The notes: generated by a model not told the origin, from the sequence alone. A stretch of DNA of 64,000 nt from Acaryochloris sp. IP29b_bin.148 (GCF_028285565.1 NZ_JANQOY010000080.1:27813-91812); one strand, 5' to 3'. Shown: positions 7,446 to 15,845, counted from the stretch's first letter. Translations and numbers: made by a program.

Positions 7446-9905
7446 ATGTCTAGACTTCCTACTATTTCTGATCAGCGACTGGGTATGGTGTTACAGCAAG
7501 CTGGGCTAGTGTCAGCCCAGCAAGTGGAAGTAGCGCTGGAAGAGCAGCATCACGCTGGACGCCGGATTGGAGAAATCTTAGCGAGCCATGGATGGCTCAA
7601 GCAGGAATCAGCTGACTTTTTCGCAGAGGTATGGCCCTGGATCCAAGATCAAACTTGGCAAGAACCCCTGGGACAGTATCTTAAACAAGCCGCTCTCTTA
7701 GATGAAGCTCAAATTCAGGCTATTTTGCGAGAACAGCGACAAACACCACTCAAGTTCGGCACTTTAGTCATTTTGAAGGGATGGGTGCGAAGACAAACCG
7801 TTAACTTCTTTTTAGAGCATCTCGATCCGAAGCAAATACAGGCCATCCGTCAACGTGAGCGTGGCCGTAAAGGGGCTCTAGCGGCTGAAGCAATTCGAAG
7901 GAAGCTGCTGGAGAACAAAGTAGTCAACCCTTTCTTGCTGCTATTAACGTATCAGAAGGTACTAGAGCTAGGCGCCATTACAGCAGATGATAGCCGTGAA
8001 CAAAACGAGTTGTTGCGCCTGGGTCTGGTAAGAACAGACCATCAGATACTGAGACTGGCAACGGACCTGGACCCATTGCTCCTCAACCCACAGTGGGTTG
8101 TTCAGGAACTGAACCAACGTCGCCCCTATAGCCACATCCGGCTAAAACTACTGGAGCTGAGTAAAAAATCTGAGCATCCTTACCAAGTGCTATCGGCCAT
8201 CCAAGCCTGGACTGGCAACCAGGCGGATCTAACCCAAATCCTCTATCAAGTTACGGTTGAGGCGAGTGTCTTTATTGAAGCTGGAGAAGAAGCCACCCAG
8301 GTTGAAAAACTAGTTGATGATCACATTCTTCAGAACTGGGAGTCAGGGGCTGCGGCTGAACACTTGCGAGGGCTTCGCGATCGCTGGCTGAATCACCAGC
8401 GTTGTCGCCCCCAATACTTGCTGGATCTGTATGGCCGTATTTTAGAAGAGTTTGATATTCCGGCTGAAGACAGCTTAGAAGAACAGGTGTTGTTGACGCT
8501 GGGTTTGGTGACCCGTCACAACCAGACGCTGAGCATTGCCAACCTCATCTATCGACATGTCTTTAATCATCATTGGATTACTCAAGCCATCATCGATGTA
8601 TTAGAGTCACAGGCAGAGGGATTAGAGTCACAGGCGCTAGAGACTTCAGAGCCGCCTAACATCAGTGACGACGAGTCCGGGACAATATCTGAGACCCAAC
8701 CGTCTTATGACACAGACGACGACAGTCCTATCCCTGTCGTCAAAGAAGAAGCTGAAGACCCGTCGGTCCCAAACGTCATATCTGAGGATGAAGAAGAGGA
8801 TGAAGATAGCAGCTCTTTGTCTTCACCGATAGAACTGGAGGATGCTGACGTCCTGACCACCAATAGCGAGTCAGAACAGTTCTTACTCAAGATCATGGAT
8901 ATCAGTAAAGAGCTATCCGAAGACGACATTACCTCCTTCTTTGCATCCCCAGCAGAATTGGAGGATGCTGACATCCTGACCACCGACAGCGAGTCAGAAC
9001 AGTTCTTACTCAGGATCATCGATATCAGTAAAGAGCTATCCGAAGACGACATTACTTCCTTCATGTCCCCTCGTCTAGACATCTCAAAGGCTAGCTCGAA
9101 AGGGTCCCCCTTTGTCGGCATTCCTGAGGCCAGTGCGGCGTTGCCCGCCCAAGATTCCTTCTCGTTATCTACCCCTGCAAAACCAAAGCCACGTCGGCAA
9201 GCGCTCTGGCTAACGTTGGGAACACTGATGTTGGGGGGAGCGATCACTATTGCAGTCTTCTGGCGGCCATCCAGTGAGATGACTCCTGTAACATCTGCTC
9301 CTTCAACGCTGTCTGAAGGATCCTCAGGAACCCCTCAGTCGGGCGAGAATCTAACACCTGCAGGGAATGGGAATAGCAATACTGCGGTTAGGGCAGATCA
9401 AGCCCTGACGATAGCAACACCGTCTAGCACTCAATCAATGGCCACTCACGCATCCACATCAAGCAGCACGGTTGTGATTAGTGCCCTGGATCCAACCGTT
9501 AAGGTGCCTATTGTCACGACGGGGAGCACACAAAAACAGCTCCTCAACACCTTAGGACTCCCTACTTGGGAGCGGAAAGGATACTATCCAGGGAGTCGAG
9601 CCTTCTTTTACAAAGGGATTGTGCCTGATCGGATTGATTTAGGTTATTTAGTGCACAAGACGACGGGAAAACTGCTGCAAACGGAAATAGCCTTCGCCCA
9701 ATCGGTTCCATTGGAGACCATTCAAACAACGCTACGCCAGCTTTTGCAAGGGACACTCCCTCCGTCTGTTCAAGAGCGCTTAACGCAAATTTATCAGCGA
9801 CGCATTAACCAGCACACTTTTGCAGTCAAAGCCTGGAAGGGTGAAATTCATCGAAACCAAAAGGGCTGGATTTATATTGGTATTTGGGATACAGGCTTTC
9901 ACTAA
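7446..9905 (+). CDS. Large acidic single-pass membrane protein, function unknown
   Basis: An 819-residue protein not assigned to a named gene. The N-terminal half (about 1-390) is helical and soluble; residues 5-130 contain two copies of a short helix-turn pattern (MVLQQAGLVSAQQVEVAL ... QYLKQAALLDEAQIQAIL) resembling the MshEN/GspE-N or DUF2949 type of fold. Residues about 400-560 are very acidic and low complexity, with a 41-residue tandem duplication. One membrane segment follows (about 580-600, ALWLTLGTLMLGGAITIAVF), then a Ser/Thr-rich linker, and a folded C-terminal domain (about 690-819) of a kind I recall at the C-terminus of cyanobacterial Ser/Thr kinases and hypothetical proteins (recollection, not checked). 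No catalytic motif was seen. It probably has a cytoplasmic N-terminus and a periplasmic or lumenal C-terminus. Confidence 0.7.
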   Translation: MSRLPTISDQRLGMVLQQAGLVSAQQVEVALEEQHHAGRRIGEILASHGWLKQESADFFAEVWPWIQDQTWQEPLGQYLKQAALLDEAQIQAILREQRQTPLKFGTLVILKGWVRRQTVNFFLEHLDPKQIQAIRQRERGRKGALAAEAIRRKLLENKVVNPFLLLLTYQKVLELGAITADDSREQNELLRLGLVRTDHQILRLATDLDPLLLNPQWVVQELNQRRPYSHIRLKLLELSKKSEHPYQVLSAIQAWTGNQADLTQILYQVTVEASVFIEAGEEATQVEKLVDDHILQNWESGAAAEHLRGLRDRWLNHQRCRPQYLLDLYGRILEEFDIPAEDSLEEQVLLTLGLVTRHNQTLSIANLIYRHVFNHHWITQAIIDVLESQAEGLESQALETSEPPNISDDESGTISETQPSYDTDDDSPIPVVKEEAEDPSVPNVISEDEEEDEDSSSLSSPIELEDADVLTTNSESEQFLLKIMDISKELSEDDITSFFASPAELEDADILTTDSESEQFLLRIIDISKELSEDDITSFMSPRLDISKASSKGSPFVGIPEASAALPAQDSFSLSTPAKPKPRRQALWLTLGTLMLGGAITIAVFWRPSSEMTPVTSAPSTLSEGSSGTPQSGENLTPAGNGNSNTAVRADQALTIATPSSTQSMATHASTSSSTVVISALDPTVKVPIVTTGSTQKQLLNTLGLPTWERKGYYPGSRAFFYKGIVPDRIDLGYLVHKTTGKLLQTEIAFAQSVPLETIQTTLRQLLQGTLPPSVQERLTQIYQRRINQHTFAVKAWKGEIHRNQKGWIYIGIWDTGFH
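8832..9062 (+). repeat. 41-codon tandem duplication inside the acidic protein gene
   Basis: Two adjacent in-frame units with a period of 123 bp encode near-identical peptides (ELEDAD[VI]LTT[ND]SESEQF followed by DISKELSEDDITSF). The DNA copies differ at only a few positions, so the duplication is recent or homogenised. The units are rich in Asp, Glu and Ser. Confidence 0.9.
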
Positions 9906-9907
9906 AC

Positions 9908-9945
9908 ACTGCTCAGAACAGTGCTTGTTGTGTGGCCTGAGCAGT
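9908..9945. terminator. Bidirectional hairpin between convergent genes
   Basis: Perfect 9-bp arms ACTGCTCAG and CTGAGCAGT are separated by 20 bases in the 72-bp gap between the convergent 7446-9905 gene and a CP12 gene. The short pyrimidine-rich stretch after the right arm is weak, so this is a probable shared terminator rather than a classical one. Confidence 0.5.
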
Positions 9946-9977
9946 ATCTTCTTCAATCGCAGCGGCAGAGCGCCAAC

Positions 9978-10244
9978 TTAAACGTCGTAGACGCGACACT
10001 CCTCAGCATTGGGGTGACCATCACAATAGCTTTCAAACTGAGAAGGCTGCGCTTGTACTTTCTGGTGGGAATATTCAGCTTGCAGTTCTTCGACAATATC
10101 CCAAGCAACGGCGCAAGCTTTAGAGCTGCTTCCTTCATTAGCGCAGGTTTCACGCGCTTGTGATAGCGCATCTTGCATACGCTTTTCCATCGCTACAGAT
10201 TGCTCAAGGGTAGGATTTGGGGCTGTCTCTAAAGTAAGTGGCAT
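9978..10244 (-). CDS. CP12 family protein (divergent paralog)
   Basis: An 88-residue small regulator of the Calvin cycle. CP12 proteins bridge phosphoribulokinase and GAPDH into an inactive complex in the dark or under oxidising conditions. The sequence keeps both redox Cys pairs (ETCANEGSSSKAC and YCDGHPNAEEC) and the core AWDIVEELQAE. Compared with the second CP12 at 11398-11625 it has a longer N-terminus and a substituted core (AVAWD for AAAWD, ILE for ALA), so it is a divergent copy with intact key residues. It is the last gene of a three-gene minus-strand group (CP12, fructosamine-kinase-like, CP12). Its length is close to the usual 70-80 residues. Confidence 0.88.
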   Translation of the reverse strand: MPLTLETAPNPTLEQSVAMEKRMQDALSQARETCANEGSSSKACAVAWDIVEELQAEYSHQKVQAQPSQFESYCDGHPNAEECRVYDV

Positions 10245-10431
10245 TTTTAATCACATTCCTAAGTTTGGGGTCAGAGTTGAGGCTTTTTAAGTCGCATCAT
10301 CACGCCGATGACTTCCCTTCTAACCTAGCGATGCTTTCCTCGTACCGACAGCAGTAGAAACCCGTAACTCCTCGGTCGGTTTATTCGCTAAAACGGACGT
10401 TAACTCCGTGATAGCACCGACCCAGTGCCCC

Positions 10432-11304
10432 CTAAACCATGGCCACCACTTGCTCAATCATTCGCTGGGCCTGAGATGCATAGCCCCCCCCAAATAGGTT
10501 GAAGTGATTGAGGATGTGATACAGGTTATAGAGAATTTTGCGCTGTTGATAGCCCTCGGCTAAGGGCCAAGTCTCTTGATAACCTTGATAAAAGGCTGGC
10601 GGAAAGCCGCCAAATAATTCTGTCATAGCAATGTCCACTTCTCGATCGCCATAATACGTCGCTGGATCGAGAATAATAGGTTCACCTGCCTGACTAAAGG
10701 CTGCATTGCCTGACCAAAGATCACCATGCACTAGGGATGAGGTAACCGGGTGAGCTAACAAAGCAGGGCTTTGATCCAAAAGCACGTCTCCCTGACGAAA
10801 ATGGCCACCGTTCCGCTGGGCGAGCTGAAGTTGATAATGAATCCGATGTTCGGTAAAAAATTCTCCCCAGTTTGAGGTCCACGGATTGCGTTGTGGGGTA
10901 TCGCCAATCGTATTGTTTTGGTGCCAGCCAAAGCCCTGATCGTGAGCTTGGCGGTGCATTGCTGCCAGTTGTTGTCCCATGGCAAACCAGGCCTGCGTGT
11001 CACCATGGCCGAAGGGAATCCATTCCAGGATGATGTAACTTTGCCCTGCGGCTGTTCCCCAACTCAGCGGTTTGGGTACCCGAATGCTCTGGGAAGCATG
11101 CATTTCCTTCAGACCTGCTGCTTCCGCTTCAAACATGGCCACTTTGCTGGCCTGATTCAGCTTGACGAAATAGGAGTGCTGACTGTCGCTGATCTGATAG
11201 GCCTGGTTGATGCTGCCGCCCCCAACAGACTTGCGATCGCAAACAACAAACTCTCGTCCCTGAACTTGACTGATATTGCGTTGAATCTCTATCCAGACTG
11301 ACAT
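10432..11304 (-). CDS. Fructosamine kinase family protein
   Basis: A 290-residue APH-fold kinase of the fructosamine/ketosamine-3-kinase family, which phosphorylates sugar adducts on glycated proteins so that they decompose (protein repair). Visible motifs are GGGSINQAY (nucleotide loop), YFVKLN (ATP Lys), ILEWIPFG (hinge), LVHGDLWSGN (catalytic loop) and ILDPATYYGDREVDIAM (metal-binding Asp). The ATG at 11304 follows GAGGAGG by about six bases; a longer reading to 11340 would run through the upstream terminator and is rejected. It lies between two CP12 genes, suggesting a role in protecting or tuning carbon-fixation proteins exposed to reactive sugar phosphates (inference). Confidence 0.88.
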   Translation of the reverse strand: MSVWIEIQRNISQVQGREFVVCDRKSVGGGSINQAYQISDSQHSYFVKLNQASKVAMFEAEAAGLKEMHASQSIRVPKPLSWGTAAGQSYIILEWIPFGHGDTQAWFAMGQQLAAMHRQAHDQGFGWHQNNTIGDTPQRNPWTSNWGEFFTEHRIHYQLQLAQRNGGHFRQGDVLLDQSPALLAHPVTSSLVHGDLWSGNAAFSQAGEPIILDPATYYGDREVDIAMTELFGGFPPAFYQGYQETWPLAEGYQQRKILYNLYHILNHFNLFGGGYASQAQRMIEQVVAMV

Positions 11305-11326
11305 GTTTCGCCTCCTCACCCTCATC

Positions 11327-11357
11327 AAAAAAAAAGACAACCTCAGCAGGCTGCCTT
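11327..11357 (-). terminator. Rho-independent terminator after the second CP12 gene
   Basis: On the minus strand a 10-bp stem (AAGGCAGCCT / AGGTTGTCTT, two G-U pairs) with loop GCTG is followed by nine T residues. It lies 40 bases after the CP12 stop and just before the fructosamine-kinase-like gene, so the upstream CP12 is mainly monocistronic. Confidence 0.8.
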
Positions 11358-11397
11358 TTGGAAATGTTCGTAAATATCCTAGTCGGGGAAATCGAAA

Positions 11398-11625
11398 TTA
11401 ATCGTCATAGATGCGGCACTCTGCGGCATCAGGGTTATCGTCACAATATTGCTCAAGGGAATTTTTGTCTTGATTGTTGCCACCACGCTGATGGGAAGCT
11501 TCTGCTTGCAATTCTTCAACAGCATCCCAGGCAGCCGCACATTCACCAGACGTGGCTCCGCTGGTGTCACAGGTTTCGCGAGCTGTCTCCAACTCTTTCT
11601 CGATCTTTTCTTGAATATTGCTCAT
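11398..11625 (-). CDS. cp12: CP12 (canonical)
   Basis: A 75-residue CP12 with all hallmarks: N-terminal Cys pair (TCDTSGATSGEC), the core CAAAWDAVEELQAEASHQ, and the C-terminal pair YCDDNPDAAECRIYDD. This is the typical length and sequence of cyanobacterial CP12, an intrinsically disordered redox switch that ties phosphoribulokinase to GAPDH when NADPH is low. It has its own terminator directly downstream (11327-11357). The 330-bp region upstream must carry its promoter. A second, more divergent CP12 lies 1.2 kb downstream on the same strand. Confidence 0.95.
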   Translation of the reverse strand: MSNIQEKIEKELETARETCDTSGATSGECAAAWDAVEELQAEASHQRGGNNQDKNSLEQYCDDNPDAAECRIYDD

Positions 11626-11884
11626 AGGTCAGTTTTCAACCACTCTTATCTATGTGTTTATCTGAGCGAACAACAGCGTTTAATGGCTGAAGTTAAGCTG
11701 TTCTAATACGTTTCTGGCTTATGCATATTAGTGTAGCCTTAACTCAGAATAGTTGACCAAGTCTAGAAATAGGGTGCCTTTTAACACTGTTTTAGGAATG
11801 TTCTAGCAGCAACCCAGCCGGATTGAACCAAAGATGGATAACAAAATGCATTTTTTGTAAATCGAGATACACATTTTTTTACAA
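11626..11884. other. Gene-free divergent promoter region
   Basis: Lies between the minus-strand CP12 gene and the plus-strand small-protein unit. It is AT-rich, and no ORF or RNA gene was recognised. It should hold the CP12 promoter on the minus strand. Confidence 0.5.
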
Positions 11885-11929
11885 GGTGTAGGCTGTGCTA
11901 CACCCATTTATTGAAAGCGTAGCTATACT
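11885..11929 (+). promoter_or_regulatory. NtcA-type activated promoter
   Basis: The palindrome GGTGTAG-N6-CTACACC (11885-11904) contains GTA-N8-TAC, the consensus of the nitrogen regulator NtcA. Exactly 22 bases after TAC stands TATACT (11924-11929), giving the full class II arrangement GTA-N8-TAC-N22-TAN3T. No good -35 box is present, as expected for such promoters. Transcription would start near 11936, and a 47-codon ORF begins at 11960. Confidence 0.75.
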
Positions 11930-11959
11930 TCATGGATATCAAAGTTAGCGGAGTCTCTC

Positions 11960-12103
11960 ATGACTACTATCTGCGACAACACAGATCAAAAAGAGTTGCT
12001 GCGTTTCTGGGTAAGAGAACTGACCCAATTGCCTCCCAACAAAGTTGATGAGATTGTAATGGCTCTGAATGAAGACGCCCCCACCCTCAATCCCATCGCA
12101 TAA
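11960..12103 (+). CDS. Small protein of 47 residues, unrecognised, probable NtcA target
   Basis: A short ORF that starts MTTICDNTDQKELLRFWVRE and ends NEDAPTLNPIA. It is acidic, soluble and probably helical in its middle (residues 10-38), with one Cys at position 5. GGAG lies six bases before the ATG. It sits in a complete, isolated unit: an NtcA-type promoter 24-35 bp upstream of the ATG and a stem-loop 30 bp after the stop. It does not resemble NblA or the GifA/IF7 inactivating factor as I remember them. Small NtcA targets in cyanobacteria often act as protein inhibitors in nitrogen/carbon balance, so a similar role is plausible but only inferred. Coding status is supported by context, not homology. 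Confidence 0.6.
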   Translation: MTTICDNTDQKELLRFWVRELTQLPPNKVDEIVMALNEDAPTLNPIA

Positions 12104-12133
12104 CCCACGAAGGGGGATTGATTATTGCAGAGT

Positions 12134-12167
12134 AAACCGATGGCGTTAGGTCTAATGCCATTGGTTT
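12134..12167 (+). terminator. Stem-loop ending the small-protein unit
   Basis: Fifteen-base arms (AAACCGATGGCGTTA / TAATGCCATTGGTTT) pair with G-U wobbles across a 4-base loop and are followed by GTTGTT. The U tract is imperfect, but placement just after the small gene and before the glycosyltransferase gene supports a terminator. Confidence 0.6.
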
Positions 12168-12248
12168 GTTGTTACAGTTCTCAGCCTGCGTTAGTCCATT
12201 GCTCACTCTGTTAGACTGCTGGGGTTATTTAATCGGTCTTTAGCGTTG

Positions 12249-13334
12249 GTGTCTGCGGGTAAATCCTATCGATTACTATTGGTCTCTACACCCCTCGGCC
12301 CTCTGGGATCCGGGGTAGGAGGTGGAGTAGAGCTAACTCTTCTGAATATGCTGGATGCTCTGGCCCAGCGGGGTCATTGCATTCAGGTAGTTGCACCTCA
12401 GCAATCTCATTTACCCAACACACCAGTCATCACCGTGGCTGGCTCGCCCCAGATTCCAGCCCAAACCCAAACTCGCCAGACCCCGATTCATCTGCCTGAA
12501 AACTCAGTTCTAGCCAATATGTGGTGGCAGGTGATGACCCTACAATCCGAGTTTGATCTGATTATCAACTTTGCCTACGATTGGCTGCCCCTGTACCTAA
12601 CGCCTTTTTTAGACACCCCCGTTGCCCATCTAATCAGTATGGGGTCGCTTTCGGACGCGATGGATCAAATTATTGGTCAAATAGCGGAGCAGTTCCCCCA
12701 TACAATTGGTGTCCATACTCAAGCCCAGGCCAATACCTTTCCCTTTGCCCAGCACTGTCATCCTGTCGGCAACGGTTTCAATTTAGATCGCTACCAATTC
12801 ACCCCTACCCCCAAAGACTACTTATGCTGGTTGGGGCGGGTTGCTCCCGAGAAAGCCTTGGAAGATGCGGTCACTGCCATCGATCAAACGGGGCAAGCTC
12901 TCAAAATTATGGGCCATATTCAAGATCAGGCCTATTTTGACCAAATTCAGGCTCAGTTCCCCCAGGCCAATATCGACTATCTAGGGTTTCTGGATACCGC
13001 AGCCATGCAAGCAGTCTTACGCTATAGCCGAGGGTTGCTCGTAACGCCTCGCTGGGTAGAAGCCTTTGGCAATGTTGTGATTGAAGCCCTGGCCTGCGGT
13101 GTTCCCGTGATTGCCTACCATCGGGGCGGTCCCGCCGAAATTGTGCAGCCAGGACAAACAGGCTGGCTGGTGGAACCCGATAGCGTCGCTGGCCTAGTAG
13201 AGGCCATTCACAAGCTGCCCGAGATCGATCGACAGACCTGTCGCCAGCAGGCCGAGCAGGAGTATTCTCTGACGGCCTTTGCTCAGCGTTTAGAGCAGTG
13301 GTTTGCTAAAATCCTGTCTCAACCCAGTACATAA
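12249..13334 (+). CDS. Glycosyltransferase family 4 (GT-B fold)
   Basis: A 361-residue retaining glycosyltransferase. The N-terminal acceptor domain has the glycine-rich loop LGPLGSGVGGGVELTLLNML and TLLNMLDALAQRGH. The C-terminal nucleotide-sugar domain has GRVAPEKALEDAV and the E-x7-E motif EAFGNVVIEALACGVPVI. No signal peptide or membrane anchor is present, so it is a cytosolic enzyme that probably builds a glycolipid or polysaccharide; the sugar is unknown. There is no ATG: translation must start at GTG 12249 or the adjacent TTG 12246. It is followed after four bases by the LD-carboxypeptidase gene, and the two are surely co-transcribed. Confidence 0.85.
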   Translation: MSAGKSYRLLLVSTPLGPLGSGVGGGVELTLLNMLDALAQRGHCIQVVAPQQSHLPNTPVITVAGSPQIPAQTQTRQTPIHLPENSVLANMWWQVMTLQSEFDLIINFAYDWLPLYLTPFLDTPVAHLISMGSLSDAMDQIIGQIAEQFPHTIGVHTQAQANTFPFAQHCHPVGNGFNLDRYQFTPTPKDYLCWLGRVAPEKALEDAVTAIDQTGQALKIMGHIQDQAYFDQIQAQFPQANIDYLGFLDTAAMQAVLRYSRGLLVTPRWVEAFGNVVIEALACGVPVIAYHRGGPAEIVQPGQTGWLVEPDSVAGLVEAIHKLPEIDRQTCRQQAEQEYSLTAFAQRLEQWFAKILSQPST

Positions 13335-13338
13335 ATCC

Positions 13339-14232
13339 ATGCAAGTCTGTCAGCTCCCTCCTTTTTTGCAGCCAGGCGATCACCTTTGGGTGACGCTGCC
13401 CAGTGGCACCCTCCGAGAGCGGCAGGATTTTGATCAGGGAGTTGCGGTATTGCGATCGCAACACTACACCATCCACCTGTCTCCAAACATCACCGCCCAG
13501 TGGGGCTATCTCGCCGGAACGGATCCTCAGCGCAGGCAAGCTCTGCTCGACGGCCTCAAAGGCAATTACTCCGGCATTTTTTGTGGGCGAGGCGGCTATG
13601 GCGGCGCTCGACTGTTAGAAGATTGGCAATGGCCTCCCACCCCTGCCAAATGGCTGGTGGGATTTTCCGATGTCACGGCTCTCCTCTGGGGACTCGCTAC
13701 CCAGGGAATCGCCAGTGTTCACGGCCCAGTGATGACCACCTTGGCCCAGGAACCCGACTGGTCGCAGCAGCGACTGTTTGATTGGCTCGCCGGTCGTCCC
13801 ATACCCGCCCTCACAGGCAAAGGCTGGGGCCAGGGCAAAGCAACCGGCATCTTATTACCCGGCAATTTAACGGTAGCGACTCATATCTTAGGAACATCTC
13901 TCTGCCCGCAGCTCGATCAGGTAATCTTAGCCTTAGAAGATGTGGGAGAAGCCCCCTATCGGCTGGATCGGATGCTGACCCAATGGCGCATGAGTGGGGT
14001 ATTTAAGCAGGTAAAGGGCATTGCCCTCGGACGCTTTAGTGATTGCAAAGCCCCTGCCGGGGTGCCTAGCTTAACGGTGGAAGAGGTGCTGCAAGATCGC
14101 TTGGGGGATTTAGGTATCCCGATTGTGTCAGCGTTACCCTTTGGTCATGGTGCGCCCAACGCAGCCTTACCCGTGGGTGTCCCTGCCCAGTTAGATGGCG
14201 ATCAGGGGATATTGACCGTTGGCGCTCCCTAG
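13339..14232 (+). CDS. ldcA: LD-carboxypeptidase, peptidase family S66
   Basis: A 297-residue muramoyl-tetrapeptide carboxypeptidase that trims the terminal D-Ala from tetrapeptide stems during peptidoglycan recycling. The catalytic Ser lies in GFSDVTALLWG, the Glu in LALEDVGEAPYRLDRML and the His in LPFGHGAPNAALPVG, which is the family's Ser-Glu-His triad. There is no signal peptide, in line with cytosolic recycling. The ATG at 13339 lies four bases beyond the glycosyltransferase stop; an upstream in-frame reading to 13303 would overlap that gene and is rejected. Confidence 0.9.
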   Translation: MQVCQLPPFLQPGDHLWVTLPSGTLRERQDFDQGVAVLRSQHYTIHLSPNITAQWGYLAGTDPQRRQALLDGLKGNYSGIFCGRGGYGGARLLEDWQWPPTPAKWLVGFSDVTALLWGLATQGIASVHGPVMTTLAQEPDWSQQRLFDWLAGRPIPALTGKGWGQGKATGILLPGNLTVATHILGTSLCPQLDQVILALEDVGEAPYRLDRMLTQWRMSGVFKQVKGIALGRFSDCKAPAGVPSLTVEEVLQDRLGDLGIPIVSALPFGHGAPNAALPVGVPAQLDGDQGILTVGAP

Positions 14233-14291
14233 AGTTCAGTCCTCTAATCCGTACGCTATCGTAAAAGGTAGAGACCATAGAGACCCTAGGC

Positions 14292-15110
14292 ATGAACGAG
14301 CTGAGGCAGGCACTGGAATTAGCGACGGAAGAAGAATTACAAGATCTGACAGATTTGCTATTTCGGCGTCGATATAATCCCCTCGATTATCTGCGAGAAC
14401 CCACCCCAGGTCAGGTCCAAGCGGCCAGTCGCCAAGATTGGTTGGAGGCCATCGAAAATCGCTTTCGGTTTGTGGCTGCCGACGGATTTACAGTCTTGAA
14501 AGGTCAAACGGAAACCTTGAGCTATCGCCAAGTCCTGGTGCAAGTCAGCCGCCATTTAAAGATTAAATATTCCCCAACCCTATCCACTACCGATTTAGAA
14601 GCTGAGATCTACTTACATCTGATCAAGGAAGCTTGGCAAAAATTACCAGAAACCCAAAAGGAGCAGCTGCAACAGCGGATCCAAAAGGCTTTGGCTGAGG
14701 CTCCTGGGACGCCCTTACCCGTCAATTGCCAAACGGATTTTCGGCGATGGCTGCTGGAAGGAAGCAGCGCTTTAGCCGTATCATCAGTGTTGCGCCCCTT
14801 GCTGTTAAAGCAACTGGCGCGGCAATTTGCGGCTCAGATGGCAGTGTATCAAGTGGCTCGACAAGCAGCCCCCCAACTCGAAGGACAAATCGCTGTGCAA
14901 GCAGCACGACGCGGTATGGCTTGGAATGCAGCTCGATATGGCGTGATGCGCGGGGCGTTAACGGTGGTGAGTTCAGCCCTGTGGGTTGGCTTATTTGCAG
15001 ACCTGGGTTGGCGTGCGATCGCAACCAACTACGGGCGCGTCATTCCGGTGATCTTTACCCTGGCCCAAATTCGCCTGATTCGGGGGGACGCGTCTTGGCA
15101 GTCTGTTTGA
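14292..15110 (+). CDS. YaaW-like (UPF0174) family protein
   Basis: A 272-residue protein. The opening block MNELRQALELATEEELQDLT followed by LLFRRRYNPLDYL and later ADGFTVLKG are recognisable from cyanobacterial YaaW-family proteins, whose function is unknown. The N-terminal 170 residues are soluble and helical. The C-terminal third is Ala-rich and weakly hydrophobic (about 170-265), as in YaaW members that carry a possible membrane-associating tail. The gene lies 59 bp after ldcA and 12 bp before the NnrU-like gene, so it belongs to the same plus-strand run. Confidence 0.7.
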   Translation: MNELRQALELATEEELQDLTDLLFRRRYNPLDYLREPTPGQVQAASRQDWLEAIENRFRFVAADGFTVLKGQTETLSYRQVLVQVSRHLKIKYSPTLSTTDLEAEIYLHLIKEAWQKLPETQKEQLQQRIQKALAEAPGTPLPVNCQTDFRRWLLEGSSALAVSSVLRPLLLKQLARQFAAQMAVYQVARQAAPQLEGQIAVQAARRGMAWNAARYGVMRGALTVVSSALWVGLFADLGWRAIATNYGRVIPVIFTLAQIRLIRGDASWQSV

Positions 15111-15122
15111 GTATGATTCGAA

Positions 15123-15845
15123 ATGTCCACTAATCCCCATTCTTGGTTTGCTCCCTCTCACTTCATTATGTTGGCCTTACTGGGCAGCTTTGGGTTAACC
15201 CATAGCGGCTTGGCCTCCCTGCGCATGGCCGCAGAGAAAAAGTTAGGAGCCCGACTCTATCGCGTGATTTTTGCCTTAGCGAGTATCACTGCAGCCGTGA
15301 TTGTAATCGGCTATTTTCTCAAGCATCGTTACGATGGGGTGCTGCTCTGGCAGCTACAGGGCACCCCTGGCTTGAAAAGCTTGGTTTGGGCTTTGTCAGC
15401 AATTTCCTTTATTTTTCTCTATCCCGCTACGTTTAACCTGCTCGAAATTGCGGCGATCCAAAAGCCCCAGGTCCATCTCTACGAAACGGGCATTATTCGC
15501 ATCTGTCGCCATCCCCAAATGGTAGGCCAGGTGATTTGGTGCATCGCTCATTTGCTCTGGGTCGGCACCTCCTTTACCCTAGCCACCTGTTTGGGATTGA
15601 TTGGCTATCATCTCTTTGGAGTTTGGCATGGCGATCAGCGCTTAGCCAAACGCTATGGAGAGGCCTTTGCCGCGGTCAAGGCCCGCACCTCCATCGTTCC
15701 GTTTCTGGCCATTGCCCAAGGCAAACAGACCTTCCAGCTTCAAGAGTTTTTAAAGCCTGCCTATGTCGGGGTGGCTGGCTTTGTTTGGCTATTTTGGATT
15801 GCTCATCCCTTAATGATGCGTGCAGCATTCAACGTTCGCTGGTAG
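15123..15845 (+). CDS. NnrU family integral membrane protein (Z-ISO-like)
   Basis: A 240-residue protein with about six membrane segments (approximately 15-32, 48-66, 85-105, 135-165, 180-195, 215-235). Conserved features of the NnrU/15-cis-zeta-carotene isomerase family are visible: the early LTHSGLASLR, and ICRHPQMVGQVIWCIAHLLW, whose His is a probable heme ligand in Z-ISO. In plants and cyanobacteria members of this family isomerise 9,15,9'-tri-cis-zeta-carotene; others have unknown roles in denitrifiers. A carotenoid role is therefore plausible but not proven. It follows the YaaW-like gene by 12 bp. Confidence 0.75.
   Translation: MSTNPHSWFAPSHFIMLALLGSFGLTHSGLASLRMAAEKKLGARLYRVIFALASITAAVIVIGYFLKHRYDGVLLWQLQGTPGLKSLVWALSAISFIFLYPATFNLLEIAAIQKPQVHLYETGIIRICRHPQMVGQVIWCIAHLLWVGTSFTLATCLGLIGYHLFGVWHGDQRLAKRYGEAFAAVKARTSIVPFLAIAQGKQTFQLQEFLKPAYVGVAGFVWLFWIAHPLMMRAAFNVRW

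Noticed and set aside
8705..9247. Long minus-strand ORF (180 codons) opposite the acidic protein gene
   Set aside because: It is the antisense of a Ser/Asp/Glu repeat region and gives only low-complexity Ser-rich sequence. The plus frame has clear domains and a membrane segment.
10393..10409. ACGGA/TCCGT inverted repeat as terminator after the fructosamine-kinase-like gene
   Set aside because: Only five base pairs with a short T run; too weak to call.
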